DNA of 64,000 nucleotides from Paenibacillus dendritiformis (GCF_945605565.1 NZ_OX216966.1:5634001-5698000); one strand, 5' to 3'. Positions 25,791 through 35,268 are shown, counted from the stretch's first letter. Numbers and translations are program-made. The notes: a model not told the origin generated them from the letters alone.

Positions 25791-28154
25791 CTAGATCCCT
25801 GTTAGCTCATTTCCGTACGAGTTAATTTCAAAGGTAATGATTTTATCATAGATAATGACATCTTTGCGTTGCTTGAACGGGCCTTTATTGTTGCTGTGCT
25901 TATCGATAGAGAACGTGACTGGTCCCGTTCCGCCAGCCCGCCCTTCATACCAGCTGATGAAGGCATTTACTTCTTGCATAGACAAGTCGTATTCTTTGTC
26001 CGCCCCGTTAATCAGCGTAATCCGGAGCAGAGCCCGATCCCCCGTACCGCCAGGTTCTCCTGGCTCTCCCGGTTCACCTGGTTCTCCAGGTCCCGGCCCT
26101 GGATTGTTCCCCGCCATTGGCGTAACGGCCACTTCATTGGATGTCGCCAACTCTTCGCCTTCATATAAAGCAGTTACGACATAATAGTAGACGGTTCCGT
26201 TCACGACACTCGTATCGATATAATCGTAAGTGCTCGAGGTAACGGTAGCCACCGTTGCATAAGGACCTCCCGTAGTTGCGGAGCGTTTCACGTTATAGCC
26301 AGTTGCGTCATTGATGGTATTCCAGCTTAACGTCACACTCGCATCTCCTGCCGTTCCGTTCAAGTGAATCGGCTCTGCCGGAGGCACCCCGGTCGTCGTT
26401 CCGAACACGTTCCACTCCGCAATGGTGGAATAGGAGCCTGACGTTTTCAATACGACCGTTGCCACGTTCTGAACGGGCTCTGGCAGTGTTTCCACGCTAT
26501 CGTTGGTGGTCGGCGTATAAGATAGCAAGAGATTGTTGCTTGCATCGTATAATTCGACTACCGCATTACTGCCGGAATATCTATTGACAATGACGGCCGA
26601 GATTTCCGTTGGCCCTCTAAAGGTATGCCAGACGAATTTGCCCGCGTTCACGTCATAGCGCGAAGACGCGTTATTATCCGTCAATACCCGCACGGATTCG
26701 GTCGGATTCGTCAGTGTTGCCCCGGCCTTGAGCGTCAGCCCGTCCAGCAATCCGCCGGTATACTTGGTGGCGTTCGGCCTCATACTCTTCTCGCTGGAAT
26801 GAGTGCTCTCGCCTGCTTCGTTCAGCGCACTTACGACATAATAGTACGTGATGCCGTTCGTGACGGCCTTGTCTGTATAAGAAGTCCCCTTTACATTCGA
26901 AGCTAGCATGGCGTATGGGCCGCCGGGGGAGGTTGCCCGCTTGACATGGTATGCTTTGGCCCCCGTCGATCCCCATTCGATTGTTACCGTCTTGTCACCG
27001 CCATAGATCCAGTTGATGGCCGGCACGGAAGGCGGAAAGGAAGGAGTGGTGAACAAGTTCCATTCCGCAATCGTAGAATAGGAGCCCGTCGTTTTCAATA
27101 CCGCTGTCTTCACGTTCTTTACAGGAACCGCTAACGATTCAATGCCATCATTGGCGATAGGGGTATACGAAAGCAGCAATTGGTTATTCGTGTCATAGAA
27201 CTCGATCACCGCGTTACTGCCGGAATATCGATTGATGATGACGGCGGAGATTTCCACTGGTTCGGAGAAAGGGTGCCAGACGAATTTGCCGGCGTTCACA
27301 TCATAGCGTGATGAGGGGTTATTATCGGTCAATATCCGTACGGATTCGGTCGGATTCGCCAGCGATGTTCCTGCCTTCAGCGTTAGTCCGTCCAGCAGAC
27401 CGCCGGTATATTTGGTGGCGTTCGGCCGGATGCTCTTCTCTCCGGAATGAGAGCTCTCGCCCGCCTCGTTGACAGCGCTTACGACATAGTAATACGTAAC
27501 ACCGTTGGTGACGGCCTTGTCCGTATAAGCATGTTCCTTCACATTCGCCGCGAGCATGGCGTACGGTCCTCCTGGGGACGTTGCCCGCTTGACATGGTAT
27601 GCTTTCGCCCCTGTCGATCCCCATTCGAGCGTTACCGTCTTGTCGCCAGCCTGTATCCAATTGATGACGGGAACGGAAGGAGGCGCCGAAGGCGTGGTGA
27701 ACACGTTCCATTCTGCGATCGTAGAATAGGAGCCCGTCGATTTCAAGACTACCGTCTTCACGTTCGTGACGGGAACAGGTAGCGATTCAATGCCATCGTT
27801 GACGATAGGCGTATGGGTTAACAGCAGTTGGTCATCCGCATCGTAGAATTCAATCACGGCATTGCTGCCTGAATATCGGTTAACAATAACCGCGGAGATT
27901 TCCGTTGGAGCAGAAAAGGAGTGCCAGACCGCTTTGCCAGCATTTACATCATACCTTGTCGCTGGATTATTATCCGTCAACTGCGTTACCGGACTGCCTG
28001 ATGGCTGCCCTATGGCGCTTCCTGTCGGAAGCGGAACTCCGTCCAGCAGACCGCCCGTATATTTACTCGCCGCAGCGTTCACGGGCACGGCATGGATCAA
28101 GCCTGCAACCAACGTCAAGACAATGCACAACCAGCCGATCTTGTGTAACCTCAT
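25791..28154 (-). CDS. secreted modular protein with three discoidin-like/FN3 units
   Basis: A 787-residue secreted protein. The signal peptide covers about residues 1-28 (ends PVNAA). Three units of about 215 residues follow. Each has a discoidin-like beta domain (KYTGGLLDG..., LTDNN..SRYDVNAGK, NRYSGSNAV, TGSYSTIAEWN) and a fibronectin type III domain (TVTLEWGSTGAKAYHVKRAT; YYYVVSA). After the third FN3 comes a Gly/Pro linker (repeated GEP), then a C-terminal domain (ITLINGADKEYDLSMQEVNA, IDKHSNNKGPFKQRKD) that I recall from many Paenibacillus surface proteins. No catalytic domain or sortase motif is seen, so it is probably an adhesin or carbohydrate-binding scaffold. The units are alike enough to suggest duplication. 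Confidence 0.85.
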   Translation of the reverse strand: MRLHKIGWLCIVLTLVAGLIHAVPVNAAASKYTGGLLDGVPLPTGSAIGQPSGSPVTQLTDNNPATRYDVNAGKAVWHSFSAPTEISAVIVNRYSGSNAVIEFYDADDQLLLTHTPIVNDGIESLPVPVTNVKTVVLKSTGSYSTIAEWNVFTTPSAPPSVPVINWIQAGDKTVTLEWGSTGAKAYHVKRATSPGGPYAMLAANVKEHAYTDKAVTNGVTYYYVVSAVNEAGESSHSGEKSIRPNATKYTGGLLDGLTLKAGTSLANPTESVRILTDNNPSSRYDVNAGKFVWHPFSEPVEISAVIINRYSGSNAVIEFYDTNNQLLLSYTPIANDGIESLAVPVKNVKTAVLKTTGSYSTIAEWNLFTTPSFPPSVPAINWIYGGDKTVTIEWGSTGAKAYHVKRATSPGGPYAMLASNVKGTSYTDKAVTNGITYYYVVSALNEAGESTHSSEKSMRPNATKYTGGLLDGLTLKAGATLTNPTESVRVLTDNNASSRYDVNAGKFVWHTFRGPTEISAVIVNRYSGSNAVVELYDASNNLLLSYTPTTNDSVETLPEPVQNVATVVLKTSGSYSTIAEWNVFGTTTGVPPAEPIHLNGTAGDASVTLSWNTINDATGYNVKRSATTGGPYATVATVTSSTYDYIDTSVVNGTVYYYVVTALYEGEELATSNEVAVTPMAGNNPGPGPGEPGEPGEPGEPGGTGDRALLRITLINGADKEYDLSMQEVNAFISWYEGRAGGTGPVTFSIDKHSNNKGPFKQRKDVIIYDKIITFEINSYGNELTGI

Positions 28155-28345
28155 CTCACTACCCCCTAAAAAATAATTTCAAAGTAATAATATGTAATTA
28201 CAATTCCATTATATAGCATTCTATTCGTTTAAGATATTGTCTTGTTTGTGACTTTTTACAATAATTATGTAATTCCAACCAAAAATCATCATCAAATTTT
28301 TTATAGAAGGAATGGCAGATGAATGGGTCTTTCAAAAAATGAAAT

Positions 28346-28372
28346 AAAAAAGAAGCATCTTGCGATGCTTCT
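28346..28372 (-). terminator. terminator of the abrB-like gene
   Basis: On the minus strand AGAAGCATC and GATGCTTCT pair around a four-base loop, followed by TTTTTATTTC. It overlaps the first bases after the stop codon. Confidence 0.88.
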
Positions 28373-28380
28373 TGGTCGGG

Positions 28381-28629
28381 CTAGCGAACGAGATGCGTCA
28401 TCTCATTCATGCATGGAGAACATATGTATCGTTCCTTGAATTCAGCGACTCCATCCATGGACCCGCAAAATACGCACTTCGGACGGTAGCGCTCCAAAAT
28501 AATATGGTCGCCTTGCACCAAAATTTCGACAGGATCCCCCTCGTTCATCTGGTAACGTTTTCTCAACGATTTGGGCAACACAATGCGTCCCAGTTGATCG
28601 ACTTTACGGACTACTCCGGCAGGTTTCAT
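28381..28629 (-). CDS. AbrB-family transition-state-type regulator with C-terminal zinc-binding motif
   Basis: An 82-residue DNA-binding protein. The N-terminal swapped-hairpin AbrB domain is clear (AGVVRKVDQLGRIVLPKSLR, RYQMNEGDPVEILVQGD). After it, CVFCG and CSPCM form a C-x2-C...C-x2-C pair typical of a small zinc ribbon. Such proteins globally repress post-exponential genes. GAGAGGTGG supports initiation at the ATG at 28629, rather than an upstream GTG at 28638. The gene stands alone with its own terminator. Confidence 0.85.
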   Translation of the reverse strand: MKPAGVVRKVDQLGRIVLPKSLRKRYQMNEGDPVEILVQGDHIILERYRPKCVFCGSMDGVAEFKERYICSPCMNEMTHLVR

Positions 28630-28935
28630 CTGTTCCACCTCTCTTGTATATACTTCCTCATGATTACCCTTAGAAAACTCTGCTTCTATTACTTCGATAC
28701 TATAGACGAAATTCCTGCTGAAAAATGTTAATCAATCTCGTTTTTATCTATTCTGTTCATCTAATGTCTATATGTCCCTGGCAGGAAAGTATGCCGAATT
28801 CCGCTACTGGCGGGCAATCCAGGCGAACACTGTCTAAGCATATCGTCCCATAGTCCCTTCGAACTTCCTGCGACAATAGACTCAGCGGCGAAGACTGTCC
28901 CTGCCGGGCGCAGGAACAAGCCTTCCCTCCGCCGC

Positions 28936-29403
28936 CTATTTGAGCAGTCCGGGAAAATCGAGCTGGCGCAGCGCTTCATAGACAATGATCGCCGCCGAAT
29001 TCGACAAATTGAGCGATCGGACCTTGTCGGTCATCGGCATGCGCATGCACGTTTCGCGGTTCGCCTCGATTAGCTCGGGAGGCAAGCCTTTCGTCTCTTT
29101 GCCGAAGACGAGGAAGTCGCCGTCCTGGAATGAGAAGTCGCTGTAGCATTTGTCCGCCTTGGTCGTGGCATAAAAAAAACGCGAATCCGCGTATTGATCC
29201 AGCACCTCTTGGAACGAATCATGATATTCGATATGGACAGCGTACCAATAATCCAGACCGGCACGCTTCAACGTCGCGTCATCCGTACGGAAGCCCAGCG
29301 GCCGCACAAGATGCAGGTGGGTGCCTGTCGCGGCACAGGTGCGGGCGATGTTGCCGGTATTGGCCGGAATTTCCGGTTCCACAAGCACGATATGCAGTGC
29401 CAT
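28936..29403 (-). CDS. trmL: tRNA (cytidine(34)-2'-O)-methyltransferase
   Basis: A 155-residue SPOUT-class methyltransferase that 2'-O-methylates the wobble base of tRNA-Leu. The trefoil-knot motifs are LVEPEIPANTGNIARTCAAT near the N terminus, LVFGKETKGLP in the middle (G-x-E-x-x-G) and RSLNLSNSAAIIVYEALRQ at the end. GAGGTG favours ATG 29403, not the upstream Met at 29430. Standard length for TrmL. Confidence 0.93.
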   Translation of the reverse strand: MALHIVLVEPEIPANTGNIARTCAATGTHLHLVRPLGFRTDDATLKRAGLDYWYAVHIEYHDSFQEVLDQYADSRFFYATTKADKCYSDFSFQDGDFLVFGKETKGLPPELIEANRETCMRMPMTDKVRSLNLSNSAAIIVYEALRQLDFPGLLK

Positions 29404-29545
29404 TCTGTTCACCTCACATTCTGAACTCATTATACAACATCATGCCAAAAATCGCGATTTAACATCCCGTTTACGTTTGTTTAATATACCGCTGACGATC
29501 CCCTTGCATAATAGAAGCAGAATGTAATCGACGGGAGGGAAAGTT

Positions 29546-30265
29546 ATGAAGTCCAAAATACTTGTCGTTGACGATGAGCCATCCATCTCTACCCTCATTG
29601 AATATAATCTGAAGCTGGCCGGTTACGAAGTCATGTGTGTCTACGATGGAGAAGCGGTATTCGAGGTGCTGCCCACCTTCCGGCCCGATCTGATCGTGCT
29701 CGACCGGATGCTGCCGAAGAGCAGCGGCCTGGAAGTATGCCGGAAGCTGCGCGAGCGGAGCAATATGGTGCCGGTCATCATGCTGACCGCCATGCAGGAG
29801 GTCGGAGACAAGATCGACGGGCTGAACAACGGGGCCGACGACTATATGACGAAGCCCTTCTCTCCGCAGGAGCTGATCTCCCGCATTCAGGCCGTCATGC
29901 GCCGCATCCGTTCCTTGCCGCTTCATGACGATGGCCAGGTCTATCAGATCGGACCGCTCACCGTCATGGCCGATCAGCGGGAAGTGAGGCTGGACGAGCG
30001 CCCCATCGAGCTGACGCCGAAGGAATTTGAGCTGCTCGTCTTCCTGTGCCGGCACCGCGGCAAAGTGCTCAGCCGGCAGCAGCTTCTGCAGGGCGTCTGG
30101 GACTATCATTTTCTCGGGGATACCCGTATCGTCGATGTCCATATCAGCCACCTGCGCGACAAGTTGGAGAAGAATGCACGCAATCCCGAATATATCATGA
30201 CGATCCGCAACGTCGGCTATAAGCTGACCGAGCCGGCCCGACGCCATCTTGCCGCAGAAGGATAA
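29546..30265 (+). CDS. OmpR/PhoP-family response regulator (orphan)
   Basis: A 239-residue regulator. The receiver domain (residues 1-120) has Asp53 in LIVLDRMLPKSSG and the switch Lys in YMTKPFSPQEL. The winged helix (about 135-232) includes ELTPKEFELLVFLCRH, RIVDVHISHLRDKLE and TIRNVGYKL. It is closest in style to PhoP/YycF regulators. No kinase gene is adjacent: a terminator follows and the next genes are on the other strand. The start follows GGGAGGGAAAG. The partner kinase and regulon are unknown. Confidence 0.88.
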   Translation: MKSKILVVDDEPSISTLIEYNLKLAGYEVMCVYDGEAVFEVLPTFRPDLIVLDRMLPKSSGLEVCRKLRERSNMVPVIMLTAMQEVGDKIDGLNNGADDYMTKPFSPQELISRIQAVMRRIRSLPLHDDGQVYQIGPLTVMADQREVRLDERPIELTPKEFELLVFLCRHRGKVLSRQQLLQGVWDYHFLGDTRIVDVHISHLRDKLEKNARNPEYIMTIRNVGYKLTEPARRHLAAEG

Positions 30266-30292
30266 GCCCCTTCCCCATATCGTTATGGCGTG

Positions 30293-30320
30293 CCCGCTGT
30301 TCTCAGGAACAAGCGGGTTT
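30293..30320 (+). terminator. terminator after the orphan response regulator
   Basis: CCCGCT-GTTC and GAAC-a-AGCGGG pair with one bulge, followed by TTT. It is of moderate strength. Confidence 0.6.
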
Positions 30321-30334
30321 ATCGCGTATGTGAC

Positions 30335-30384
30335 AAAAAAAATAGCGCGGATCGCTTCGATTTCAATCGCGATTATATCCGCGC
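30335..30384 (-). terminator. terminator of the murQRP operon
   Basis: On the minus strand GCGCGGAT and ATCCGCGC enclose an inner ATCGC/GCGAT stem, and the hairpin is followed by TATTTTTTTT. It lies about 80 bases after the murP stop. Confidence 0.85.
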
Positions 30385-30465
30385 CGGGGAACGCTATAGC
30401 TCACATTGATGCGTGAGTTGGCAGCTGCAGCAACCGTTGATAGAGCTGCCGGGCTTGATGCATCG

Positions 30466-31863
30466 TCATTTGAATTGTCCTGCCATCGTTTCTTTAAATC
30501 CAAAAAAATAAGTAAATAAAAACCCGCAACCATAAGCTGTCAAAATGCCTGCTGCATAGCCGAACATTCCATTCAACCCGCCGTCTATAAGCGGAAATAA
30601 AGACAAACCGGCTACTCCAATCGATAGGGAAGCAACCTGGAAATAGGCGATAACAGCTCCGCCAACGCCTGCCCCTAGGCAAGCCGTCAAAAATGGCCGC
30701 CCCAATGGTAAGGTGACACCGTATAACAATGGTTCTCCAATACCTAGAAATCCTACCGGCAAAGCTCCGAGAATCGCTCGTTTCAAGGTTTTTTTCCTCG
30801 TTTTAACGAGAATGGCCAGCGCAGCCCCCACTTGACCTGCTCCACCCATAGCCTGAATGGTAAAAAGCGGGTCATTGCCCGTCTGATTAATAAGCTCCAA
30901 GTGAAAAGGGAAAAATCCCTGGTGCAGTCCGGTTGCTAGAAGAGGCAGGAAGGTCGCTCCTAAAATAAAGCCGGCTGCAATTCCGCCAACATCTAATAAG
31001 CCCATTAACAGCTGTGTGATCCCCTTGGCAATAAATCCTCCTACGGGCATAAAAACGAAATAGGTCAGCAACCCGGTAATGAAGAGTGTCGTCGTTGGCG
31101 TAACAATAATATCTAAAGAAGCCGGCACTTTTTTTCGGATTTGCTTCTCGAGATAGGACATGAGAGCAACAGAAAGAAGCACGCTCACGATTCCCCCGTT
31201 GCCTGGAACGAGTTTTTCTCCGAATACGGAAATGTCGGCAATCGCGGGATTAATAATTAGACCGCCTGCGATCGCACCCAGGACGGGAGTTCCCCCAAAT
31301 TCTTTTGCCGTATTAAGACCTACCAAAATAGCTAAATAAGTAAATAAAACGCTTCCAATCGCTTGTAAAATCAAAATAAACGTATTTTGCGTAAAATCCA
31401 ATTCCAGTGTCGTGTTTAAAATTTGGGGAACCGCTTTCGAAATGCCGTTAATTAAGCCGCATGCGACAAGCGCAGGAATAATGGGAACGAAAATATTGGC
31501 TAACCGGCGAATAAATTGTTGGAGCGGATTCTTATGTTTCTTGCGAAAATTTTCTTTGTTTTGTTTAGAAATTTCTTTAATATCAATATCTTCTTCATCT
31601 TCTTCTCCATCATTTTGATAGATTTTCTCAAGCTCTTCCCGGACATGATTTACTTTACCCGGCCCAATAATGATTTGAAGAGTATCTTCTTGCACCACCC
31701 CTGCCACGCCTTCAATCTGCTTTAAAGCATCAATATGAACCTTTTCTTCGTCAATTACCTTAATTCTTAACCGGGTCATACAATTAAAAAAGGATTCGAT
31801 ATTGCTCTTACCGCCTACCGTCTTATATATTTCACCAGCTAATTGCTTATATTGATCAGCCAT
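30466..31863 (-). CDS. murP: PTS N-acetylmuramic acid transporter, EIIBC (MurP)
   Basis: A 465-residue phosphotransferase permease. The EIIB domain (about residues 1-85) has the phospho-Cys in NCMTRLRIKV. A linker follows (EEDEEDIDIKEISK), then a multi-helix EIIC domain (about 115-460). It imports MurNAc as MurNAc-6-phosphate. No EIIA domain is fused, as for Bacillus MurP, so EIIA must come from another PTS. It is third in the operon, 14 bases after murR, with GGGAGGAG before the ATG. Specificity rests on the murQ and murR neighbours. Confidence 0.92.
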   Translation of the reverse strand: MADQYKQLAGEIYKTVGGKSNIESFFNCMTRLRIKVIDEEKVHIDALKQIEGVAGVVQEDTLQIIIGPGKVNHVREELEKIYQNDGEEDEEDIDIKEISKQNKENFRKKHKNPLQQFIRRLANIFVPIIPALVACGLINGISKAVPQILNTTLELDFTQNTFILILQAIGSVLFTYLAILVGLNTAKEFGGTPVLGAIAGGLIINPAIADISVFGEKLVPGNGGIVSVLLSVALMSYLEKQIRKKVPASLDIIVTPTTTLFITGLLTYFVFMPVGGFIAKGITQLLMGLLDVGGIAAGFILGATFLPLLATGLHQGFFPFHLELINQTGNDPLFTIQAMGGAGQVGAALAILVKTRKKTLKRAILGALPVGFLGIGEPLLYGVTLPLGRPFLTACLGAGVGGAVIAYFQVASLSIGVAGLSLFPLIDGGLNGMFGYAAGILTAYGCGFLFTYFFGFKETMAGQFK

Positions 31864-31877
31864 TGGCTTCTCCTCCC

Positions 31878-32732
31878 TTATAAGCTGTCTTTAAATTCCC
31901 TGACGATAGTTCTGCTGTTATCAATTGCTTTAATGGAATCGTGGTAATACGCCGATACATAAGAGAAAAACAAGATGTCCATGACAAGCATTTGTGATAT
32001 TCGTGATATGGTTGCGGCAGTTCTAAAAATCGGCTCCTCCGTAGAAGTTGAATATAAAGAAACATCAGCCATTTTGGAAAGCGGGTTTTTTGAAAACTTT
32101 GTCAATGAAATGACCTGGATTCCTTTGTTTTTTGCTATTTCCGCCAGTCTGGTAACTTCTTTCGTTTCTCCTGAAAAGGAAATCGCGAATAATAAATCAT
32201 TTTTATCCGCATTCGAGATGACACTTGACAACAAATGAGTGTCAGATAAAGAAGTGCAGTCCTTATTTATTTTTGTCCACTTCTGCATAGCATCTAATGC
32301 CACCACAAAAGATGCGCCGATTCCATAAAAATGAATCCTTTTTGCTTCATGCATGAGTCGGATCACTTGTTCGCACTTTTTCTCGTCTAATAATTTTTTT
32401 GTTTGCTCCAGTATGGAATAGGTATTGTTCGATATTTTAGAAATGATATCGCCGACAGATTCGCCTTTAGACACTTCACGGTACTCAACCGATTCCGGCT
32501 CCTTGCTCTCGCTAGCGATTAAAATCTTCAGTTCTTGCCAACCGGATAATCCCATCGCCTTGGACACACGAACGACACCGGCGCTGCTTGATTGCGTAGC
32601 TTCCCCAACCTCTTTCGCGGTCATATGAATCACTTCTTCGGGATGATTAATGATATAGTCCGCTATTTTTCTTTCAGAGGGGGAAAACTGGTGCAAAATT
32701 TGTTTAATTAACGTAATACCGCCATATCCCAC
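31878..32732 (-). CDS. murR: RpiR-family regulator of MurNAc use (MurR)
   Basis: A 284-residue regulator. The N-terminal RpiR helix-turn-helix spans about residues 1-77 (HQFSPSERKIADYIINHPEE, GEATQSSSAGVVRVSKAMGL). The SIS sugar-phosphate domain covers about 115-250 (IHFYGIGASFVVALD; LLFAISFSGETKEV). It probably senses MurNAc-6-phosphate and controls its own operon. It starts at GTG 32732 after AAGGAGC, two bases from the murQ stop. Confidence 0.9.
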   Translation of the reverse strand: MGYGGITLIKQILHQFSPSERKIADYIINHPEEVIHMTAKEVGEATQSSSAGVVRVSKAMGLSGWQELKILIASESKEPESVEYREVSKGESVGDIISKISNNTYSILEQTKKLLDEKKCEQVIRLMHEAKRIHFYGIGASFVVALDAMQKWTKINKDCTSLSDTHLLSSVISNADKNDLLFAISFSGETKEVTRLAEIAKNKGIQVISLTKFSKNPLSKMADVSLYSTSTEEPIFRTAATISRISQMLVMDILFFSYVSAYYHDSIKAIDNSRTIVREFKDSL

Positions 32733-32734
32733 AA

Positions 32735-33640
32735 TTATTCGGCTCCTTCCTCCAGCGCTTTTCGAATATGCCCTGAATACTTTTCTAAATATTTACTTGC
32801 TTCTTCATAACTTACTTGTTTCTTGTGCATGACAATCGCAGCTTTCACTTCGCCGTTGGCTTGTTCAAAAATCTGTTGTGCTTTCTCTTTTGACAAACCT
32901 GTAATCGTTTGAATAATTCCGATCGCCCGATGACGCAGTTTTTCGTTGCTGACATGAACGTCGACCATTAAATTCTCATATACTTTTCCAAGCTGAATCA
33001 TCGTACCCGTTGAAATCATATTCAACACCATTTTATGTGCCGTTGCTGCTTTCATCCTTGTCGAACCGGTTAACACCTCGGGACCTGTCTCTGTCTCAAT
33101 CCGGATATTTGCTTCACAACCAGCGATTGAATTCGAATTGGCTGTCAGCGCAATCGTTAAAGCCCCGATTTCATTTGCATACGCAAGGGCTGCTAGCACA
33201 TAAGGGGTTCTTCCGCTTGCTGTAATGCCAATGACGCTATCCTCTGCCTTGAGATCGATTTGTTTCAAGTCTTTTACGGCAGCATCTTCACAGTCTTCAG
33301 CTCCTTCCCCGGCTTGAACAAATGCACTCTTCCCTCCGGCAATAATACCGATGACCTCATCATAAGAAGCGCTAAAGGTTGGAGGACATTCAACGGAATC
33401 AATAATTCCCAATCTTCCGCTTGTTCCCGCTCCAATATAGATCAGGCGGCCGCCTTTTTTTCTGCGTTTCACGATTTCCTCTATTGCCAGAGCGATATTT
33501 CCCAGCTCTTTCTCAACAGACAAAGCCACTTTTTTATCTTCTTCATTGATTAACTTTACGATTTCAATGGGACGTAAAGAGTCCAGATTCATCGTTTTTT
33601 CATTCCGCATTTCCGTAAATAATCGATCAAGATGTGTCAA
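32735..33640 (-). CDS. murQ: N-acetylmuramic acid 6-phosphate etherase
   Basis: A 301-residue SIS-fold etherase (EC 4.2.1.126) that cleaves the lactyl ether of MurNAc-6-phosphate to give GlcNAc-6-phosphate and D-lactate. The signatures are RLIYIGAGTSGRLGIIDSVE around residues 60-79 with the Glu that acts as base, GIIAGG, and VLTGSTRMKAATAHKMVLNM with the second catalytic Glu region upstream. Initiation is at TTG 33640 after GGGAGGGTG. It is first in murQ-murR-murP. The amidase and NagZ genes that follow in B. subtilis are absent here. Confidence 0.95.
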   Translation of the reverse strand: MTHLDRLFTEMRNEKTMNLDSLRPIEIVKLINEEDKKVALSVEKELGNIALAIEEIVKRRKKGGRLIYIGAGTSGRLGIIDSVECPPTFSASYDEVIGIIAGGKSAFVQAGEGAEDCEDAAVKDLKQIDLKAEDSVIGITASGRTPYVLAALAYANEIGALTIALTANSNSIAGCEANIRIETETGPEVLTGSTRMKAATAHKMVLNMISTGTMIQLGKVYENLMVDVHVSNEKLRHRAIGIIQTITGLSKEKAQQIFEQANGEVKAAIVMHKKQVSYEEASKYLEKYSGHIRKALEEGAE

Positions 33641-33660
33641 AATTTCACCCTCCCGGTTAG

Positions 33661-33723
33661 GAAATAATATTTCGTATTTAATTAATATTTCCGTTATTAC
33701 GTTTAATAATGAAATAATAATTC
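33661..33723. promoter_or_regulatory. candidate MurR operators
   Basis: GAAATAATATTTC (33661-33673) is a perfect palindrome about a central A, and GAAATAATAATTC (33711-33723) is an imperfect second copy 50 bp away. GAA-N7-TTC repeats are plausible RpiR-family sites. They lie 20-80 bases before murQ. Confidence 0.5.
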
Positions 33724-33993
33724 ATATATATCTAAATGTCAACAAGATATTCCTTCCCTATAGTCCCACTTCCCTGGTGCGCGCCTAATCCCTCGCTTTT
33801 CCTTTCCATCAGGCATAAGGCATAATTCGACAAAAAAATCCTTCAAGTTGAGGATGATCGGGGGATTGCTTCGACAAAAGCGCTGCTTCCGCTGTCCTTT
33901 CTGGTACTTCGGATTGTCTGTCAAAATAGTTTGTAATGTTTATAGGAAATCCTACCAACGATCGATAGAATTAAACCGCTTATATCTTTATAC

Positions 33994-34026
33994 TGGTGTC
34001 GATACCAATCAAAGGAGTTGACACCA
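33994..34026 (+). promoter_or_regulatory. inverted repeat enclosing the LPMO ribosome site
   Basis: TGGTGTC (33994-34000) can pair with GACACCA (34020-34026), leaving AAAGGAG in a 19-base loop and ending at the start codon. It might affect translation initiation or mRNA stability. Confidence 0.4.
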
Positions 34027-35268
34027 ATGGCAAGACGAATCGGCAGCACTCTGCTGTCCAAAGTATCCCCTCTGTTCACCGCATTCGGGCTTATCGTGCT
34101 CGGACTGGCCGCGAGCGCCATTTTCGCGGACAGCGCATCGGCCCACGGCTACATCGAGTCTCCGGCCAGCCGTGCCTATCAATGCAAGCTGGGCATGAAC
34201 ACCAACTGCGGACAGGTTCAGTATGAGCCGCAAAGTGTGGAAGCCAAAGGCAACTTCCCGGAAGGCGGACCGGCTGACGGCCATATCGCCGGCGGCGGCA
34301 TCTTTGCCCCGCTGGATGAGCAATCGGCCGATCGGTGGAACAAGGTGAAAATGCAAGGCGGAACGAATACGTTCCAATGGCATCTAACCGCGCCGCATGC
34401 GACATCGGAATGGAAATACTATATTACGAAAAAAGACTGGGATCCGAACAAGCCGCTCACTCGCGCCGATCTGGATCCGGTGCCGTTCTGCACGATTCAG
34501 GACGGCGGCAAAAAGCCGCCGGCAACCGTCACGCATGAATGCAGCGTGCCGACCGACCGCAGCGGCTATCATCTGATTCTCGGCGTCTGGGAGATCGCGG
34601 ACACCGGCAATGCGTTCTATCAAGTAATTGACGTCGATCTGGTCAATGACGGTTCGGGAATCGAGCTGCCGTCGGCGCCGGCCCAGCTCGCGGCTTCCGC
34701 GCGGACTGAGACATCGATCACCCTGACCTGGACATCTTCTTCCTCGGCGAACGGAATCAAGGCCTACGAAGTATTCCGCGACGGCGCTTCGCTGGGACAG
34801 ACGACCGGAACATCGTATCTCGATGCCGGTCTGACTCCGGATACATCCTATACGTATACCGTGCGGGCCATCGATCGGGCCGGCCATCTCTCCCCGTTGT
34901 CTGCGCCGCTGGTTGCGGTGACGCTGCCGCAGGACAATAACGGCGGAGGCGGAGACGGTGAGGGAGAAGGCGGCACCGAGCCTCCACAGACCGGCGATAC
35001 GACATGGAAGTCCGACGCCGTCTACACCCGCGGCGACCGCGTACTCTACGACGGCTTGGAATACGAAGCCCAGTATTGGACGCAGAACAATCGGCCTGAC
35101 GTGTCAGAAGCGTGGAAGCTGGTGAGCAACGTCATCCTCGAGTGGAGCAAGGATCGTGCCTACGTCGGCGGAGACAAGGTGAAGCATAACGACACTGCCT
35201 ACCAGGCACGCTGGTGGACCCGCGGCGAGGAGCCGGGCAGCGCCGATGTGTGGCAGGCGGTGAAGTAG
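34027..35268 (+). CDS. secreted chitin-active lytic polysaccharide monooxygenase (AA10) with FN3 and CBM5/12 modules
   Basis: A 413-residue secreted copper enzyme that oxidatively cuts chitin or cellulose. The signal peptide ends ADSASA, so the mature chain begins at His40 ([14 protein letters not shown]), the first His of the copper brace. The second His is likely in [11 protein letters not shown]. The AA10 domain spans about 40-210, followed by an FN3 domain (about 218-300), a Gly/Glu linker and two CBM5/12-like modules ([38 protein letters not shown]). AAAGGAG precedes the ATG at 34027. An in-frame TTG at 34018 is too close to the ribosome site. It probably works with chitinases and hexosaminidase. 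Confidence 0.93.
   Translation: MARRIGSTLLSKVSPLFTAFGLIVLGLAASAIFADSASAHGYIESPASRAYQCKLGMNTNCGQVQYEPQSVEAKGNFPEGGPADGHIAGGGIFAPLDEQSADRWNKVKMQGGTNTFQWHLTAPHATSEWKYYITKKDWDPNKPLTRADLDPVPFCTIQDGGKKPPATVTHECSVPTDRSGYHLILGVWEIADTGNAFYQVIDVDLVNDGSGIELPSAPAQLAASARTETSITLTWTSSSSANGIKAYEVFRDGASLGQTTGTSYLDAGLTPDTSYTYTVRAIDRAGHLSPLSAPLVAVTLPQDNNGGGGDGEGEGGTEPPQTGDTTWKSDAVYTRGDRVLYDGLEYEAQYWTQNNRPDVSEAWKLVSNVILEWSKDRAYVGGDKVKHNDTAYQARWWTRGEEPGSADVWQAVK

Larger units (their letters stand above)
33641..34026. other. 386-bp intergenic region upstream of murQ and the LPMO gene
   Basis: It holds the divergent control regions: AT-rich palindromes before murQ and a hairpin around the LPMO ribosome site (both listed). 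The middle part (33740-33930) shows no convincing gene. Confidence 0.5.
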
